In this document: piece by piece, positions 33,758 to 42,908 of the stretch
How positions within the stretch are numbered: position 1 is the stretch's first letter
Layout of the letters: every line of letters begins with the position of its first letter
Source: Alphaproteobacteria bacterium UBA1301
GTDB taxonomy: Bacteria > Pseudomonadota > Alphaproteobacteria > Micropepsales > Micropepsaceae
Assembly: GCA_002307725.1 (NCBI GenBank)
Contig: DBUB01000018.1
Span: forward strand, 186,001 to 250,000
Direction of reading: 5' to 3'
Length of the DNA: 64,000 nucleotides
Notes under the pieces: model-generated
The model's database searches: none
Told to the model about the DNA's origin: nothing
Seen by the model: only the letters and a program-made list of their open reading frames with translations
Position numbers and translations under genes: made by a program

Positions 33758-35002
33758 TCAGCTCACCACCGCGCGATCGGTGACGCGACGCCAGTTGGTG
33801 CCATCGGAAAACGCCAGCACCGCACCGCCACTTTCATTGCCGACAAAAATGACTTGCCCTGGCTGCGCCGCGTTTGGCAGCGCCGCGACAGTGTAGGTTT
33901 GGTGCCCGACCGGCCCCGCAACATCGAGCATCACGCCCGCCGTCGCAGTCTTGCCGACGCCCAATTCACCCGTGGCGTTGATCCGCACCCGCTCGCTGCG
34001 CGTGCTGCCCGTTCCGGTTTCAAACGTGATGCGCTGCGGAACAGTGCCCGCCGAAACAGCGCCATCAATGGTGAAACTGATCGCGGCCGTCTCGCGCGGC
34101 GTGGCACCATCATAGCCAGCGCCCAATAGCGAGAAAATCCCATCCCCCGCCGCCACAGCGGCCGGAGCCGCGAGCGTTCCGCGCGCGCGAATGCCGGAGA
34201 ACACCATGCGGTCGCTCGAGGTGTTGGCGGCAACGATGCCACCAAACGCGGCCGAGGCGCTTTGCTTGGTCACAATGACATCGTTGGCACCGGCCAAAGC
34301 CGACGCCGTCGGGCTCGCGCCATCGACATGCAGTTCCAGCGGCGCCGACGGCGCGGCGGTGTTCAAGCCCAGTCTGCCGCTATCGGCTTTTAGGACAAGC
34401 GCCTCGCGCCACACCGCCCCATCCGGCGATGTCTTGAAATGGAAATCGTCATTGCCGCACAGCCCGACCTCGGCCCGGCCGGACCAGCCCGTTTGGTAGA
34501 GCAAGGAGGCCGTATCGGCGGCCGCATTCTTGTTCAGTTTCATCTGAACGCCGTTTCCGGCGTTGTTGAACAGCACCGAGGATGCGGCGACCGCGAGCTT
34601 GTTGGTGGCATCAGCCGAACAATTGATCCCGAGCGCGGCGAGATTCTGCAATAGCAGCAGCGATGCCATGCTCACCCAAGCCGCACCGTTGAAGACCAGG
34701 AAATCCGGTGTTGATGGGACGAACGCGATCAGCCCTTTGAACGGCACTAGGAACCGCCACGTGCCATCGCTACAAGCGGCGATCTTGTAAGCGGAACCCA
34801 GCCAAGCGCCGGTGGGGTTGGCACCGACCAGATAGGCATCGCCATCCGCTGGCGACGCGGGTGGGGTGTTGACCGAGGTTCCGAGCAAGCAGAGGTCGAC
34901 CAACGTATCGATCCCGGCCAGCGCCTCGTTCCAGGTGACGGCGTTGAGTTCCTGCAAGCTGACAAGTTGCGCCAGGTGCAAACGGGTGGTTTCATCGGAC
35001 AT
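33758..35002 (-). CDS. DUF2793-type tail fibre-like protein
   Basis: 414 residues. The N-terminal 110 residues form the DUF2793 domain found in phage and GTA fibre proteins (WNEALAGIDTLVDLCLLG, PPASPADGDAYLVG, GAWLGSAYKIAACSDGTWRF). The rest is rich in short beta repeats with Gly/Ala/Ser/Thr, as expected for a fibre shaft, and a C-terminal end (GQVIFVGNESGGAVLAF). It overlaps the tail host-specificity gene by 11 nt. Probably a receptor-binding or decoration protein of the former particle. Confidence 0.82.
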   Translation of the reverse strand: MSDETTRLHLAQLVSLQELNAVTWNEALAGIDTLVDLCLLGTSVNTPPASPADGDAYLVGANPTGAWLGSAYKIAACSDGTWRFLVPFKGLIAFVPSTPDFLVFNGAAWVSMASLLLLQNLAALGINCSADATNKLAVAASSVLFNNAGNGVQMKLNKNAAADTASLLYQTGWSGRAEVGLCGNDDFHFKTSPDGAVWREALVLKADSGRLGLNTAAPSAPLELHVDGASPTASALAGANDVIVTKQSASAAFGGIVAANTSSDRMVFSGIRARGTLAAPAAVAAGDGIFSLLGAGYDGATPRETAAISFTIDGAVSAGTVPQRITFETGTGSTRSERVRINATGELGVGKTATAGVMLDVAGPVGHQTYTVAALPNAAQPGQVIFVGNESGGAVLAFSDGTNWRRVTDRAVVS

Positions 35003-37850
35003 AAAGGGATTCCGTCTTGGGCCGTCCGCGACCGATCACGGACGAACGTTGAAACACGCGAACGATCAGCGGATTGGGCAGACCAGACGCGAAATCGGCC
35101 GCCTGCTGCGCCGCGGTGTAGACTTGCGAATTCTCGGCGATGGCGGCGAACGTGCGCACCACCGTGCCGTTCGAAAGAATTTCCAAATCGAACTGATAAA
35201 GATCGCTAAGCGGCGTTTCAGCCAGCGTGATCTGGTTGGCGGCGGGCGCGCGGTCGCGGCGCCGCCACGAGAGGATCAAATCGCCGTTTGCGCTCCACCC
35301 ATGGCGGACGTGACATGGCGCTGGCGGGATGAGACCGGCGGCGGTGAAGGTTTGGCTGACGGTGGTGAAGCTAACATCCGTCACCGCTTTACCGGCGGGG
35401 CCATAGGTAAAGTCATGCGGCAGCCGCGCTTCGCCCTGTCCGAGTGGCACTTGCTTGAGCGCGCTATCGAGCACGACGACGCGGGCGCCTGCTACGACCG
35501 GGCTTTGCATCGCTTGTTCCGAACCTTGGCGGCCACGCAACAGACGCGTCAGTTTCCATTGGCTCGCGGCGACCAGTTCGGCCGTGGCAAACTGCACGAT
35601 TTCCCATTCACCATCGGTATTCTGAACCGCGAGCGCATTGGCGCCGGCAAACACTTGACCATCGGAGGCCGACGCCAGCGTGCCGCGATAAAGCGTGACA
35701 TAAAGACTGTTGCCGAGGTCCCAGCGATTCGGCGGCCCGGACCAGAAATCGTAAAGCGTCTCGCCGATGGTCGCCGCCGAGGTGAGACTGACACACGGCG
35801 CGGCGCCGTAGTCCTTGTAGATCAGAACCGTGCCCGGCCAGGGATCGGCGAAAGCGGTGGCATAAGGCGCATTCGGATTCTGGTCATCATCGATCAACGG
35901 CAGGTCAAGAAACACCACCAGCGGTTTGCCGGACTGGCGGAGCACTGCGGGCGCCGTGACCGAACGCGCGCATCCGGTGAGCGCGTCATAGAGCGACGGA
36001 TCGGTCATGGTCGCCGAGACGCTGCGCGCGCCCGACTCCTCGATCGCGGTGAGACGCAAACGGCGCACCCGACCGCCAGCGGAGAGCAGCACCTCGTCGG
36101 TGGGATCGAGCGCCAAAAGCGACGGCGGCAACGCGAACTTCGCCTCCTCGCGCATGACCCAGGCGTCTTGCAGCAACCGTTCGCCGATGGCGTCCGCCTC
36201 GGCCGCGCTCATCACCAGCGACAATGACGACGAAGCGATGCGATCCGATACCGTCACCAGACGGCGGGCTTCGACGACCGCCTGCTCGTAGGTGTCGGCA
36301 TCGACATAAGTCAGGCGCGAGGCGGCGGGCAGATCGCTCTCCTGCGCCCGCGTCAGGGTGAAGCCGCACACCGCGTCACCGCTCAGCACCAGAGCGTCTT
36401 CGCTGAGACCGAGCGGATCGGGCCGTCCGCGCGGCACGAAACGGAGCACACCTTCGGTTTCGACGGCGTCAAAGAAATAAGCCGCCATCAGGGTGCCAAG
36501 CGCCTCGCGCACCGAGGTCGTATCAGTGATCGCAAAACCGGTGACGGCGCCGGCCAGCGCGCTGACATCACAAGCGGTGAAACCCGCTTCGCCGCACAAC
36601 GCCGTGACCAATTCGGCAAGCGGCACGTCACCAAGCCGCCCGTTCAGCCAATGGCCGGTGGGATAATCATCGGTGTCGCCCCAGACGTCATCGCGCGACG
36701 GGAAGAACGGATAGGGCCGTGCATCCCAGCACCACACCGCGATGCGGTCGCTGTCCAGCATCGGGCCGTGATAAACGCTGGAGACCGGATTGTTGGCGGT
36801 ATCGCGCCAAAAATTCAGATGCGCTTCGAGAAAGCGGCGCTGGATGAGATCGTCGCGTTCGCCGCTCGAAAAATACGGATAGGCGCTCTCGGCCGATTTG
36901 GGATCGTGGAACACGTTCGGTTGGTTGGCGCCTTTGTCGACGGCGGGGCAACCGAGTTCGGTGAAACGGATCGGCTTTCCTTGCGGCACCCACCCGGTAG
37001 CGGTGGCGCTTTCGCTTCCGTTCGGGCGATCGAAATGCGGTGAGGACCACCATGACCAGATGTCCTTGGCGCGCCACACCCAGGGCTTGCCGAGACCGTC
37101 GGTGATTTGCGTGCGAAGTTGCGCATTACGGTCGCTATCGCTGGCGTAATACCAATCGTAATCCTCGCCGCCGCGAATATTGGCGGCAAGATAATCGCGG
37201 TCGTAAATCGAGGCGGCGTGGGCCGCATCGCGGTGGCCGCTGCCGTCGCGCCAATCCGACAACGGCAGGTAATTGTCGATGCCGAGAAAATCGATGTTGG
37301 CATCGGACCACAAGGGATCGAGGTTGAAGCGTAAGGCGCTGCTGCCAAGCTGGTGCGGCGGAAACTCGCTCCAATCGGCGGCGTAACCGATCTTCGCCGA
37401 TGGCAGGAGCGCGCGCACGTCAGCGGCAAGCTGCTGCAAGGCGGCAACCGCAGGATAGGTCGCGGCATCGCTGCGCGATTGGGTCAGACCGCGAAGCTCC
37501 GAGCCGATCAGGAAGGCTTCCACACCACCCGCATCGGCGCAAAGCTCAGCGTAATGCAGCACCATGCGGCGGTAGCCGTTGTTAAAGAAAGCGTTCACCT
37601 GGCTGGCGGCGGCGGCGGTTTGATCGACGGTCCCGGCATATCCCGCCGCCGGACTGACGGTGATGCGGCCGCGCCAGGGATACGTGGGCTGACCACTGGT
37701 GGCGGCATTGCTCGAATAGGGATTGGGCAGGCTGTTGCCGGACGCGATGTCCATGAACACGAAGGGATAGAAGGTGACGGCAATCCCGCGCGCCTTGAGA
37801 TCGGCGAGCGCCGCTTTGACACTATCGTCGGACGGCGTGCCGCCATAAGC
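34992..37850 (-). pseudogene. GTA tail host-specificity protein (TIM-barrel/Phage-tail_3), N-terminus deleted
   Basis: About 950 residues remain in frame. They start inside the GTA TIM-barrel-like domain (YGGTPSDDSVKAALADL, GIAVTFYPFVFMD) and continue through the tail-protein domain (LTYVDADTYEQAVVEARR) to a normal stop. The family (RcGTA g15) is usually about 1,300 residues; roughly the first 300-400 are missing. The frame continues rightward only by reading the capsid gene in the wrong frame, giving Arg/Pro/Ser-rich nonsense. There is no proper start, so the gene is broken by a deletion whose other end is in the capsid gene. Confidence 0.88.
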
Positions 37851-38565
37851 CGGAAACAAAGGCGGCGCCTTCCTGTTCGGCGAACACGGTCTGCACTTCC
37901 TCGGCCAGCCAGGATTCGAGATCGACTTGGCTATCGTCGAGCAGCGCTTGGGTGGCGGCCGGCATGGCGTAAAGTTCCATGGTCGGAAAATCGATCGCCG
38001 CCAGGGTCGGTGTGTTGGTCTGCGCCGGGGTGGTGGTTTCGGACGCCAGCCAACCGGAGGCCGCGCCCGACGTATTGATCGGCTTGCGATAGGTGTTGCC
38101 GCCGATCTGGCGCACGCCAGCGATGGCGCGCATCGGCGAGACTTTCTGCAGCACGCGGTCGATGGTCTGTTCGATTTCGAGCGGCACAGTGTAGCCGCCA
38201 TCGGCGTTGGAGCCGACGCTCATCGCCTTCAGTTCGAAGAGACCGGACGCATCACCGGCGCGCACGTAACGCTCGAACGCGGCTTTCTGCTCGCGGGCCT
38301 GGGGCGCAGCCTTCTTTTCGCCGCCAACCGCGGGACGGGCGGCATTGAGCGCGAGGTCGTCGAGCACGCGCTTGTGCTCATCAAGGGCGCGGTTGATGCG
38401 ATCGACCTTTTCTTCGGTGACCACATCGGCCGAATGGGGGGCCGAACGGGTTTCGAGCTCAGCAAGGCGCTCGTCATTGGCCTGTTTGAAGGCTTCGAAG
38501 GCGGCAAGAAAATCGTCGAAGACGTTCTTGATGTCAGGGGTGATGGCTTTGGTTTCAAGATCCAT
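37822..38565 (-). pseudogene. HK97-fold major capsid protein, C-terminus deleted
   Basis: 247 residues from ATG 38565 (ribosome binding site GGAG). N-terminal helical delta-domain with coiled coil (FDDFLAAFEAFKQANDERLA), then the HK97 capsid core (SVGSNADGGYTVPLEIEQT, GWLASETTTPAQTNTP, LYAMPAATQALLDDS, EEVQTVFAEQEGAAFVSG). GTA capsids are about 390-400 residues; here the true sequence ends after FVSG and ten residues of out-of-frame tail-gene sequence follow (LWRHAVRR, stop). It cannot fold into a full capsomer. Confidence 0.88.
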
Positions 38566-38583
38566 GAGGGGACTCCAAAAAAG

Positions 38584-38660
38584 GGGCGAATAGCGAGTAG
38601 CGAATAGCGAGTAGGGAAAGTGAGCGGTTGTCCCTATTCGCACTTCGCCATTCGCTACTC
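38584..38660. repeat. GCGAATAG/GCGAGTAG hairpin repeat upstream of capsid gene
   Basis: Tandem GCGAATAGCGAGTAG words at 38585-38615 are mirrored by CCCTATTCGC and CCATTCGCTACTC to the right. Same family as 39143-39231 and 19711-19827. The right end overlaps the prohead protease stop. Confidence 0.6.
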
Positions 38661-39137
38661 ACGTCCGACGGCCGTGACCGCGGAACCGGCGAGCAACGGG
38701 AAGGTCACGACCGAAATTTCCCAAAGCTCGATTTCACTGAGCAGGCGCCCGGTGCCCGCTTTCCTGGCGCGCACGGTGCGAAAGCCGATCGACAGGCCAT
38801 CGAGCGCGCCTTCGGCAAATAGCGAACAGACTTCGCGGGCGCGCTGGACGCCCAGAACCAGACGGCCGCGGACATAAAGCCCGCGCGAATCTTCCTTGAT
38901 CGCGTCCCAGACACCGAGCGGGTCGGAGGCCGAATGCTGATACAGCATGCGCACTTCGGACGGTGGGCGGCGGCGCAGACTGGCGGCAAAGGCACCGCGC
39001 TGGACGATATCGCCAGCGCCGTCGGGCACGCCGAAGAGCGAGGCATAACCTTCGAATTCGTCGGGGCCGAGACTGGCAAGACGCGCCGGAGCATTGCGGC
39101 GGCTGAGCGGCCGCCGATTGGTGCGGATAAGGGGCAT
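38655..39137 (-). CDS. HK97-family prohead maturation protease
   Basis: 160 residues from ATG 39137 (MPLIRTNRRPL). S78-type protease signature: FEGYASLFGVPDGAGDIVQR, the catalytic His in VRMLYQHSASDPLGVWD and the catalytic Ser in GLSIGFRTV, ending with ISVVTFPLLAGS. It would cleave the capsid delta-domain during head maturation (RcGTA g4 equivalent). Located between the g3.5-like gene and the capsid, as in RcGTA. It looks intact; hairpin repeats flank it on both sides. Confidence 0.92.
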   Translation of the reverse strand: MPLIRTNRRPLSRRNAPARLASLGPDEFEGYASLFGVPDGAGDIVQRGAFAASLRRRPPSEVRMLYQHSASDPLGVWDAIKEDSRGLYVRGRLVLGVQRAREVCSLFAEGALDGLSIGFRTVRARKAGTGRLLSEIELWEISVVTFPLLAGSAVTAVGRE

Positions 39138-39142
39138 GGGGG

Positions 39143-39231
39143 AAAAGCGAATAGGGAGTAGCGAATAGCGAATAGGGGAAGAAAACCGAAGCATCCCTAC
39201 TCGCTACTCGCCATTCGCTATTCGCCCCTTT
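39143..39231. repeat. GCGAATAG hairpin repeat upstream of protease gene
   Basis: AGCGAATAGGGAGTAGCGAA and further copies at 39147-39175, mirrored by CTACTCGCTACTCGCCATTC and ATTCGC to 39225. It can form a long imperfect hairpin between two GTA genes. Confidence 0.6.
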
Positions 39232-39484
39232 CGTTCTGTTTGCGATCCAGCTTGTTCTCGATGCGATCGAGGCTGGCGCGGATGGTGGCAATTTGGCTTT
39301 CCAAGACGGCGACGCGGGCGATGGCGTCTTGTTCCGACGCCGCGGTGCGCTCCAAGCTGGCGATGCGCTCGGCCGCCGATCCGGCCCAGAAGAGGGCGCC
39401 AGCCGTCTGCAACAAAAAAGCCGCCACAAGGGCGGCCGGGAGTTTCCTGTCCAGCACCGGCTGGACGATTTCGGTCAAGGTCAT
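39218..39484 (-). CDS. GTA g3.5-like small membrane/coiled-coil protein
   Basis: 88 residues from ATG 39484 (MTLTEIVQPVL). One hydrophobic helix (LPAALVAAFLLQTAGALFWA) followed by a coiled coil (RIASLERTAASEQDAIARV, LESQIATIRASLDRIENKL). In RcGTA-like clusters a small protein of this kind lies between portal and protease. Its role in the particle is not known. Its position here keeps GTA order despite the insertions to its right. Confidence 0.7.
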   Translation of the reverse strand: MTLTEIVQPVLDRKLPAALVAAFLLQTAGALFWAGSAAERIASLERTAASEQDAIARVAVLESQIATIRASLDRIENKLDRKQNERGE

Positions 39485-39552
39485 GGGAAACCACCTCCAA
39501 AACAAAAAGGCACCCGATCTTGGGTGCCCTAATGAACTATGTGGTATCGGCG

Positions 39553-40005
39553 TTACGCCGCTATCGGCCGATAGTTGTCAGGATCACTGGCGTCAATGCG
39601 GATTGCAGGTTTGTCGGCCGTTTGGAAGCACCACCCCGTAACATCCTCAATCGGTGCATCCAACTTGAGTTGCAGGCGTTCCGCCGCCACAAGCCGAATG
39701 ATTGCTTCCGCGTTTGGATCGTTCTCGAACTCTCCGCGCTCCCAACGGCCAATCGTCAGTGCTTCACGATTGACAATTTTGCCTAACTCCGCCTGGGTGA
39801 AGCCCATGAGGGTACGCAGGAATTTGAGCTCGGGCCCGGTCATCCCGCCACGCCGCGTGAGTATGGTCATCGCAATCGCCTCATGTAGTTTATTGATGCG
39901 AGGGATCGTGACGCACTTTTCGCCGTGATCGTCGACGCACTCTTCCAACCCCACCAGGATGACGTTATCCAGCCCGCTGGCCGTGTAACGATATTCTTTC
40001 TCCAT
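39553..40005 (-). CDS. HTH antitoxin-like regulator
   Basis: 150 residues from ATG 40005; GGAGG lies 6 nt before it, better placed than for the ATG at 40011 that overlaps the toxin stop. An N-terminal beta region (YRYTASGLDNVILVGLEECV) is followed by a Cro/CI-type HTH (LKFLRTLMGFTQAELGKIVN, ALTIGRWERGE). This layout is that of MqsA/HigA-type antitoxins, which bind their toxin with one part and DNA with the other. The order here is toxin first, then antitoxin. An insertion within the GTA cluster. Confidence 0.82.
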   Translation of the reverse strand: MEKEYRYTASGLDNVILVGLEECVDDHGEKCVTIPRINKLHEAIAMTILTRRGGMTGPELKFLRTLMGFTQAELGKIVNREALTIGRWERGEFENDPNAEAIIRLVAAERLQLKLDAPIEDVTGWCFQTADKPAIRIDASDPDNYRPIAA

Positions 40006-40007
40006 TT

Positions 40008-40373
40008 TCATCCTCCAGCGACTGGCTCGTCGGCCCACATCACCGTGACAATTTTTGCCTGCGTTGACTGCATTGACGGAATAAGAGCAATCCGCACTTC
40101 TCGGCGGTTTGAGTTCGGTGTCGAGTTCAACATCAGGTATTTATACAATCCGGGTCTGGTCGCCTTTTCTGGCGTGTCGTAAACAAACCCGCTTTTCAGC
40201 ACGTACATGACATCAAGGCTGGTGATACCTCGCTCTCGCATCTGGTCTTGGGCATGATCCGTCAACGTCAAGTCAAACGAGTCCTCCTGAGCGATCCGTC
40301 TAATTCGCTCAGTCGCCTGCGTGGGCGTCCACGGCTCTGGCACGGGGACCAGTTTCGGAATGGCTTCGGTCAC
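40008..40373 (-). CDS. DUF4258-type putative toxin
   Basis: 121 residues, GTG start. FDLTLTDHAQDQMRERGITS, then DVMYVLKSGFVYDTPEK and a beta-rich end (VRIALIPSM, AKIVTVMWADE) follow the DUF4258 pattern, a BECR/RelE-MqsR-like fold of mRNA-interferase type. Its stop lies next to the ribosome binding site of the HTH gene, so the two are coupled. Together they look like a type II toxin-antitoxin pair; toxicity is inferred. Confidence 0.78.
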   Translation of the reverse strand: MTEAIPKLVPVPEPWTPTQATERIRRIAQEDSFDLTLTDHAQDQMRERGITSLDVMYVLKSGFVYDTPEKATRPGLYKYLMLNSTPNSNRREVRIALIPSMQSTQAKIVTVMWADEPVAGG

Positions 40374-40538
40374 GGCACTTGGTAATGTATCACCATGATA
40401 TGTTAGTCAACGGATATTGCTTCAAGGGGTTTGAGAAACGATTAACACAGAATTCAGATCAACCAATTGAAATGTAACGATATTTTCTAACATTAAGTTT
40501 ATAGAAATTCCACTTATGGGCCTTTTTGAGAAAATTTA

Positions 40539-40557
40539 CCGCAGCCTGTTGCTGCGG
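40539..40557 (-). terminator. Hairpin terminator for leftward transcription
   Basis: Read leftward: CCGCAGCAACAGGCTGCGG followed by TAAATTTT. It would stop transcripts from the portal and cysteine-cluster genes before the toxin-antitoxin pair. Confidence 0.55.
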
Positions 40558-40756
40558 CGCATGGGTCTGAACTGGCCCAGTTGCGATCGCGGCATAAATA
40601 TCTCCTCCCAATGGGTGGGGACCCAGGCGGGCCGGATGCGCGGCAGGGCGGACGCGCATCTTCGCCGGGGGGAAGCGACAGCCTCCACCTGGGTCCCCGT
40701 CTCGGGGTTTCAGAATTCCAACCCTCCCCTTGAGGGCTACGGGCTTCACGCTTTTC

Positions 40757-40990
40757 CCTCTCCCCTTGTGGGAGAGGACGCAAAATCTTGCACTTAGCTG
40801 AGCACACCCGGCGAGGCCGCACCGCTGCGAAGCTAAGTGCTAGATTTTGCTGGTGAGGGGTACGTGTCTCGTTCCCCCTCACCGGAAAAATCATCGGGGT
40901 TAGCGTCGCTCCTGCTTTGCGATGCGCAAAGATTGTGGCGAAGCGCCACTAACCCCGTGATTTTTCTTCCTCTCCCTCAAGGGGAGAGGG
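40757..40990. repeat. Composite palindromic element (MITE- or REP-like)
   Basis: Two nested hairpins in tandem. The first has 20-nt arms at 40780-40799 and 40831-40850 (19 of 20 match; GCAAAATC...TTAGCT). The second has arms at 40886-40905 and 40947-40965 (AAAAATCA...GGGGTTAG). CCTCTCCC-type palindromes flank the whole. There is no coding capacity. Such composite palindromes spread as small non-autonomous elements. Confidence 0.6.
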
Positions 40991-41034
40991 ACGGCATGAT
41001 GGGTGAATATCGTCCCCACAAGAGGGGAGCAGGA

Positions 41035-41583
41035 TCACGCCAGTGCTTGCGGCAACGGCGTCTTGGGATAATCGCTGCAGACTTGCAGCGCTTGGGTAAG
41101 CGCTGCCGTGGTCGCGGCGAAATCACGACGCGCGATGGCATCCGTGAGCGGCGCAATGTCGTTCAGATACACCCCCGGCGACTGGTAACCAGGCTCACCC
41201 GGCAGCGAAAGATAGACCGGATCGTTGTCCACGATCAGCGTGGCGATGTATTCCACCAGCGGCAGCCAGGAAATCTTCGCGCGCGCGCCGGTCAGCATGA
41301 ACTCGATTCCGTCCTTCTTGCCGTCGGGCGCGGGGCCGGTGCGGAACGCTATCAAGACCTCGCAAGCGTCGGGCCGCCACTCCGCGCCGAGGCTGGGCAG
41401 ATGATGCCAACCGCAGAAATAGCTGCGGCACACCTCGGGCCGGGTGTCGTAAATCCCGCATCCGAACGGCGGCACCGCATGCGGACACAGCACACCCGCC
41501 AGCTTCAACGATCCGGCGAGATCGAGCATCAGCTCCTTGCAGCACACCGAACAGGCGCCGCAGCTTTTTGGGACGAGGATCAT
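41035..41583 (-). CDS. YkgJ-family cysteine-cluster protein
   Basis: 182 residues. The N-terminal half has the family's Cys pattern: SCGACSVCCKELM, VLCPHAVPPFGCGIYDTRP, EVCRSYFCGW, which likely binds zinc or an iron-sulfur cluster. The C-terminal half is helical and unremarkable. Function of the family is unknown. It lies between portal and g3.5-like genes and is not part of standard GTA clusters, so it is a passenger or was gained; co-directional and 42 nt after the portal gene. Confidence 0.88.
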   Translation of the reverse strand: MILVPKSCGACSVCCKELMLDLAGSLKLAGVLCPHAVPPFGCGIYDTRPEVCRSYFCGWHHLPSLGAEWRPDACEVLIAFRTGPAPDGKKDGIEFMLTGARAKISWLPLVEYIATLIVDNDPVYLSLPGEPGYQSPGVYLNDIAPLTDAIARRDFAATTAALTQALQVCSDYPKTPLPQALA

Positions 41584-41625
41584 GACGCAGTCCTAGCGCG
41601 GACGAGCCAAAGGAGAAAGAGACGA

Positions 41626-42798
41626 TCATAGGCTGTCACCTCCCTCCACCGGCGAATACCCGGCGGCAGCGCGGCGTTCGTTGAGGGTGAGGAAACTCGC
41701 CGTGGAAAGACGGTCCCACACCGCTTCGCGTTCCAGCGCCAGCGCATCGACGGCATCAGCGTCGTAACCGATGCGCAAACTCTCGCCGAAACGCGGTGCC
41801 AGCCAGGTCGTCAGGGCGCGCGCGGTGCGGGCCACCAAGGGCAACACCGTCTGGCGCCAGAACACCAGATTGGCTTCGCGATAGTTCGCATAAGTGTTGT
41901 CGCCGGGAATGCCGAGCAGCATCGGCGGCACCCCGAAGGCCAGCGCGATTTCGCGCGCCGCCACCGCCCGCGAATTGGCGAAATCGAGTTCCGACGGCGT
42001 GTAGCTCATGCTACGCCATTCGAGGCCGCCTTCCAGCACCATTGGCCGGCCGGCATTGGCAGCACCTTGATAGGAGTCTTCCAATTCGCGCTTGAGGCGG
42101 TTGAACTGTTCATCGGTCAGGGTGCCGCCATCGGGACCTTTGTAGACCAGCGCCCCAGACGGCCTTGCCGCATTGTCGAGCAGCGCTTTGACCCAGCCTG
42201 CCCCGGCATTGTGAACGTCGAGCGCGGTACCGGCAGCGGACATCGGCGACAAGCCGTAATGATCGTCGAGCGGATGAAACAAGCGGCCGTGCAGCACCGG
42301 CAGGAAACCGGACGCCTCGCGCAGCAGCCGCGTGGTGCGGCCGTCGACCTTGTAATCGTACGCGACCGGCCAGCCGCGGGAATCGGACACCACTGCAACC
42401 CGGTCAGGGCGCAGGACATAAAGCTCGCGCACCGCGTCGGAGGCGCTGACCGCTTCGAGATAGGCATCGCCGGCGCATTGCAGATAGGCGTACCAGCGCT
42501 CGAACAGCACCGAACCCTCTTCTTCCGGATTGGGCCGGGCCAGCAGCGCCAGCAGCGGGTGGGTCTCCAATTCCTTACGGCCGTCATAAATGAGCCACGG
42601 CACCGCGCTCGCACTTTCGGCGATCATCCTGACACAACGATAGGCGACCGCGTTCTTCATCACACCTTCGCGCGCCGCGGTGAAAAAATCGCGGCCACTC
42701 CAACGCGGCGCGCCCATCAGCGACAACGCAATCAAAGGTGGCGAACTGGTCTTGGTTTCGGGTGCCACGTTGTGGCGACGCTTCAGGATTTCGAACAT
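41626..42798 (-). CDS. HK97-family portal protein (GTA)
   Basis: 390 residues from ATG 42798 (MFEILKRR); upstream codons are excluded because a better start is here. Portal signatures: NAVAYRCVRMIAESASAVPW, ELYVLRPDRVAVV, HGLSPMSAAGTALDVHN-like segment, and GIPGDNTYANYREANLVFW. It forms the 12-fold ring through which TerL packages DNA (RcGTA g3 equivalent). Full length. On its upstream side the terL gene is separated from it by six opposite-strand GrlR-family genes. It has no downstream capsid able to accept it. Confidence 0.93.
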   Translation of the reverse strand: MFEILKRRHNVAPETKTSSPPLIALSLMGAPRWSGRDFFTAAREGVMKNAVAYRCVRMIAESASAVPWLIYDGRKELETHPLLALLARPNPEEEGSVLFERWYAYLQCAGDAYLEAVSASDAVRELYVLRPDRVAVVSDSRGWPVAYDYKVDGRTTRLLREASGFLPVLHGRLFHPLDDHYGLSPMSAAGTALDVHNAGAGWVKALLDNAARPSGALVYKGPDGGTLTDEQFNRLKRELEDSYQGAANAGRPMVLEGGLEWRSMSYTPSELDFANSRAVAAREIALAFGVPPMLLGIPGDNTYANYREANLVFWRQTVLPLVARTARALTTWLAPRFGESLRIGYDADAVDALALEREAVWDRLSTASFLTLNERRAAAGYSPVEGGDSL

Positions 42799-42867
42799 AG
42801 GTTTCTCGCGCGTTAATGCGGTTGCTACGATCAGCAGCACGTTGGACGTACACAAAAGAACCTGCGG

Positions 42868-42873
42868 TTAACC
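42868..42873 (+). promoter_or_regulatory. TTAACC motif upstream of GrlR dyad 1
   Basis: TTAACC followed by GGTGCCGG, 41 nt before the dyad start at 42909. The same motif occurs 40-46 nt before dyads 2 and 3, so it is likely a shared promoter or operator element. It matches the TTAACC half of alphaproteobacterial CtrA sites, which is suggestive only. Confidence 0.5.
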
Positions 42874-42908
42874 GGTGCCGGTCTAAATGCAGCCCGCAAA
42901 GGGACAGC

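Larger units (their letters stand above)
40374..41034. other. Non-coding insertion between toxin-antitoxin pair and cysteine-cluster gene
   Basis: 661 nt without a convincing gene. The left 130 nt are AT-rich, unlike the neighbours. A terminator-like hairpin lies at 40539-40557 and a palindromic element at 40757-40990. Confidence 0.55.

Noticed and set aside
34992..38201. A single 1069-residue tail protein
   Set aside because: The first 117 codons are the capsid gene read in the wrong frame, with Arg/Pro/Ser-rich nonsense and no ribosome binding site; the real tail sequence starts at about 37850.
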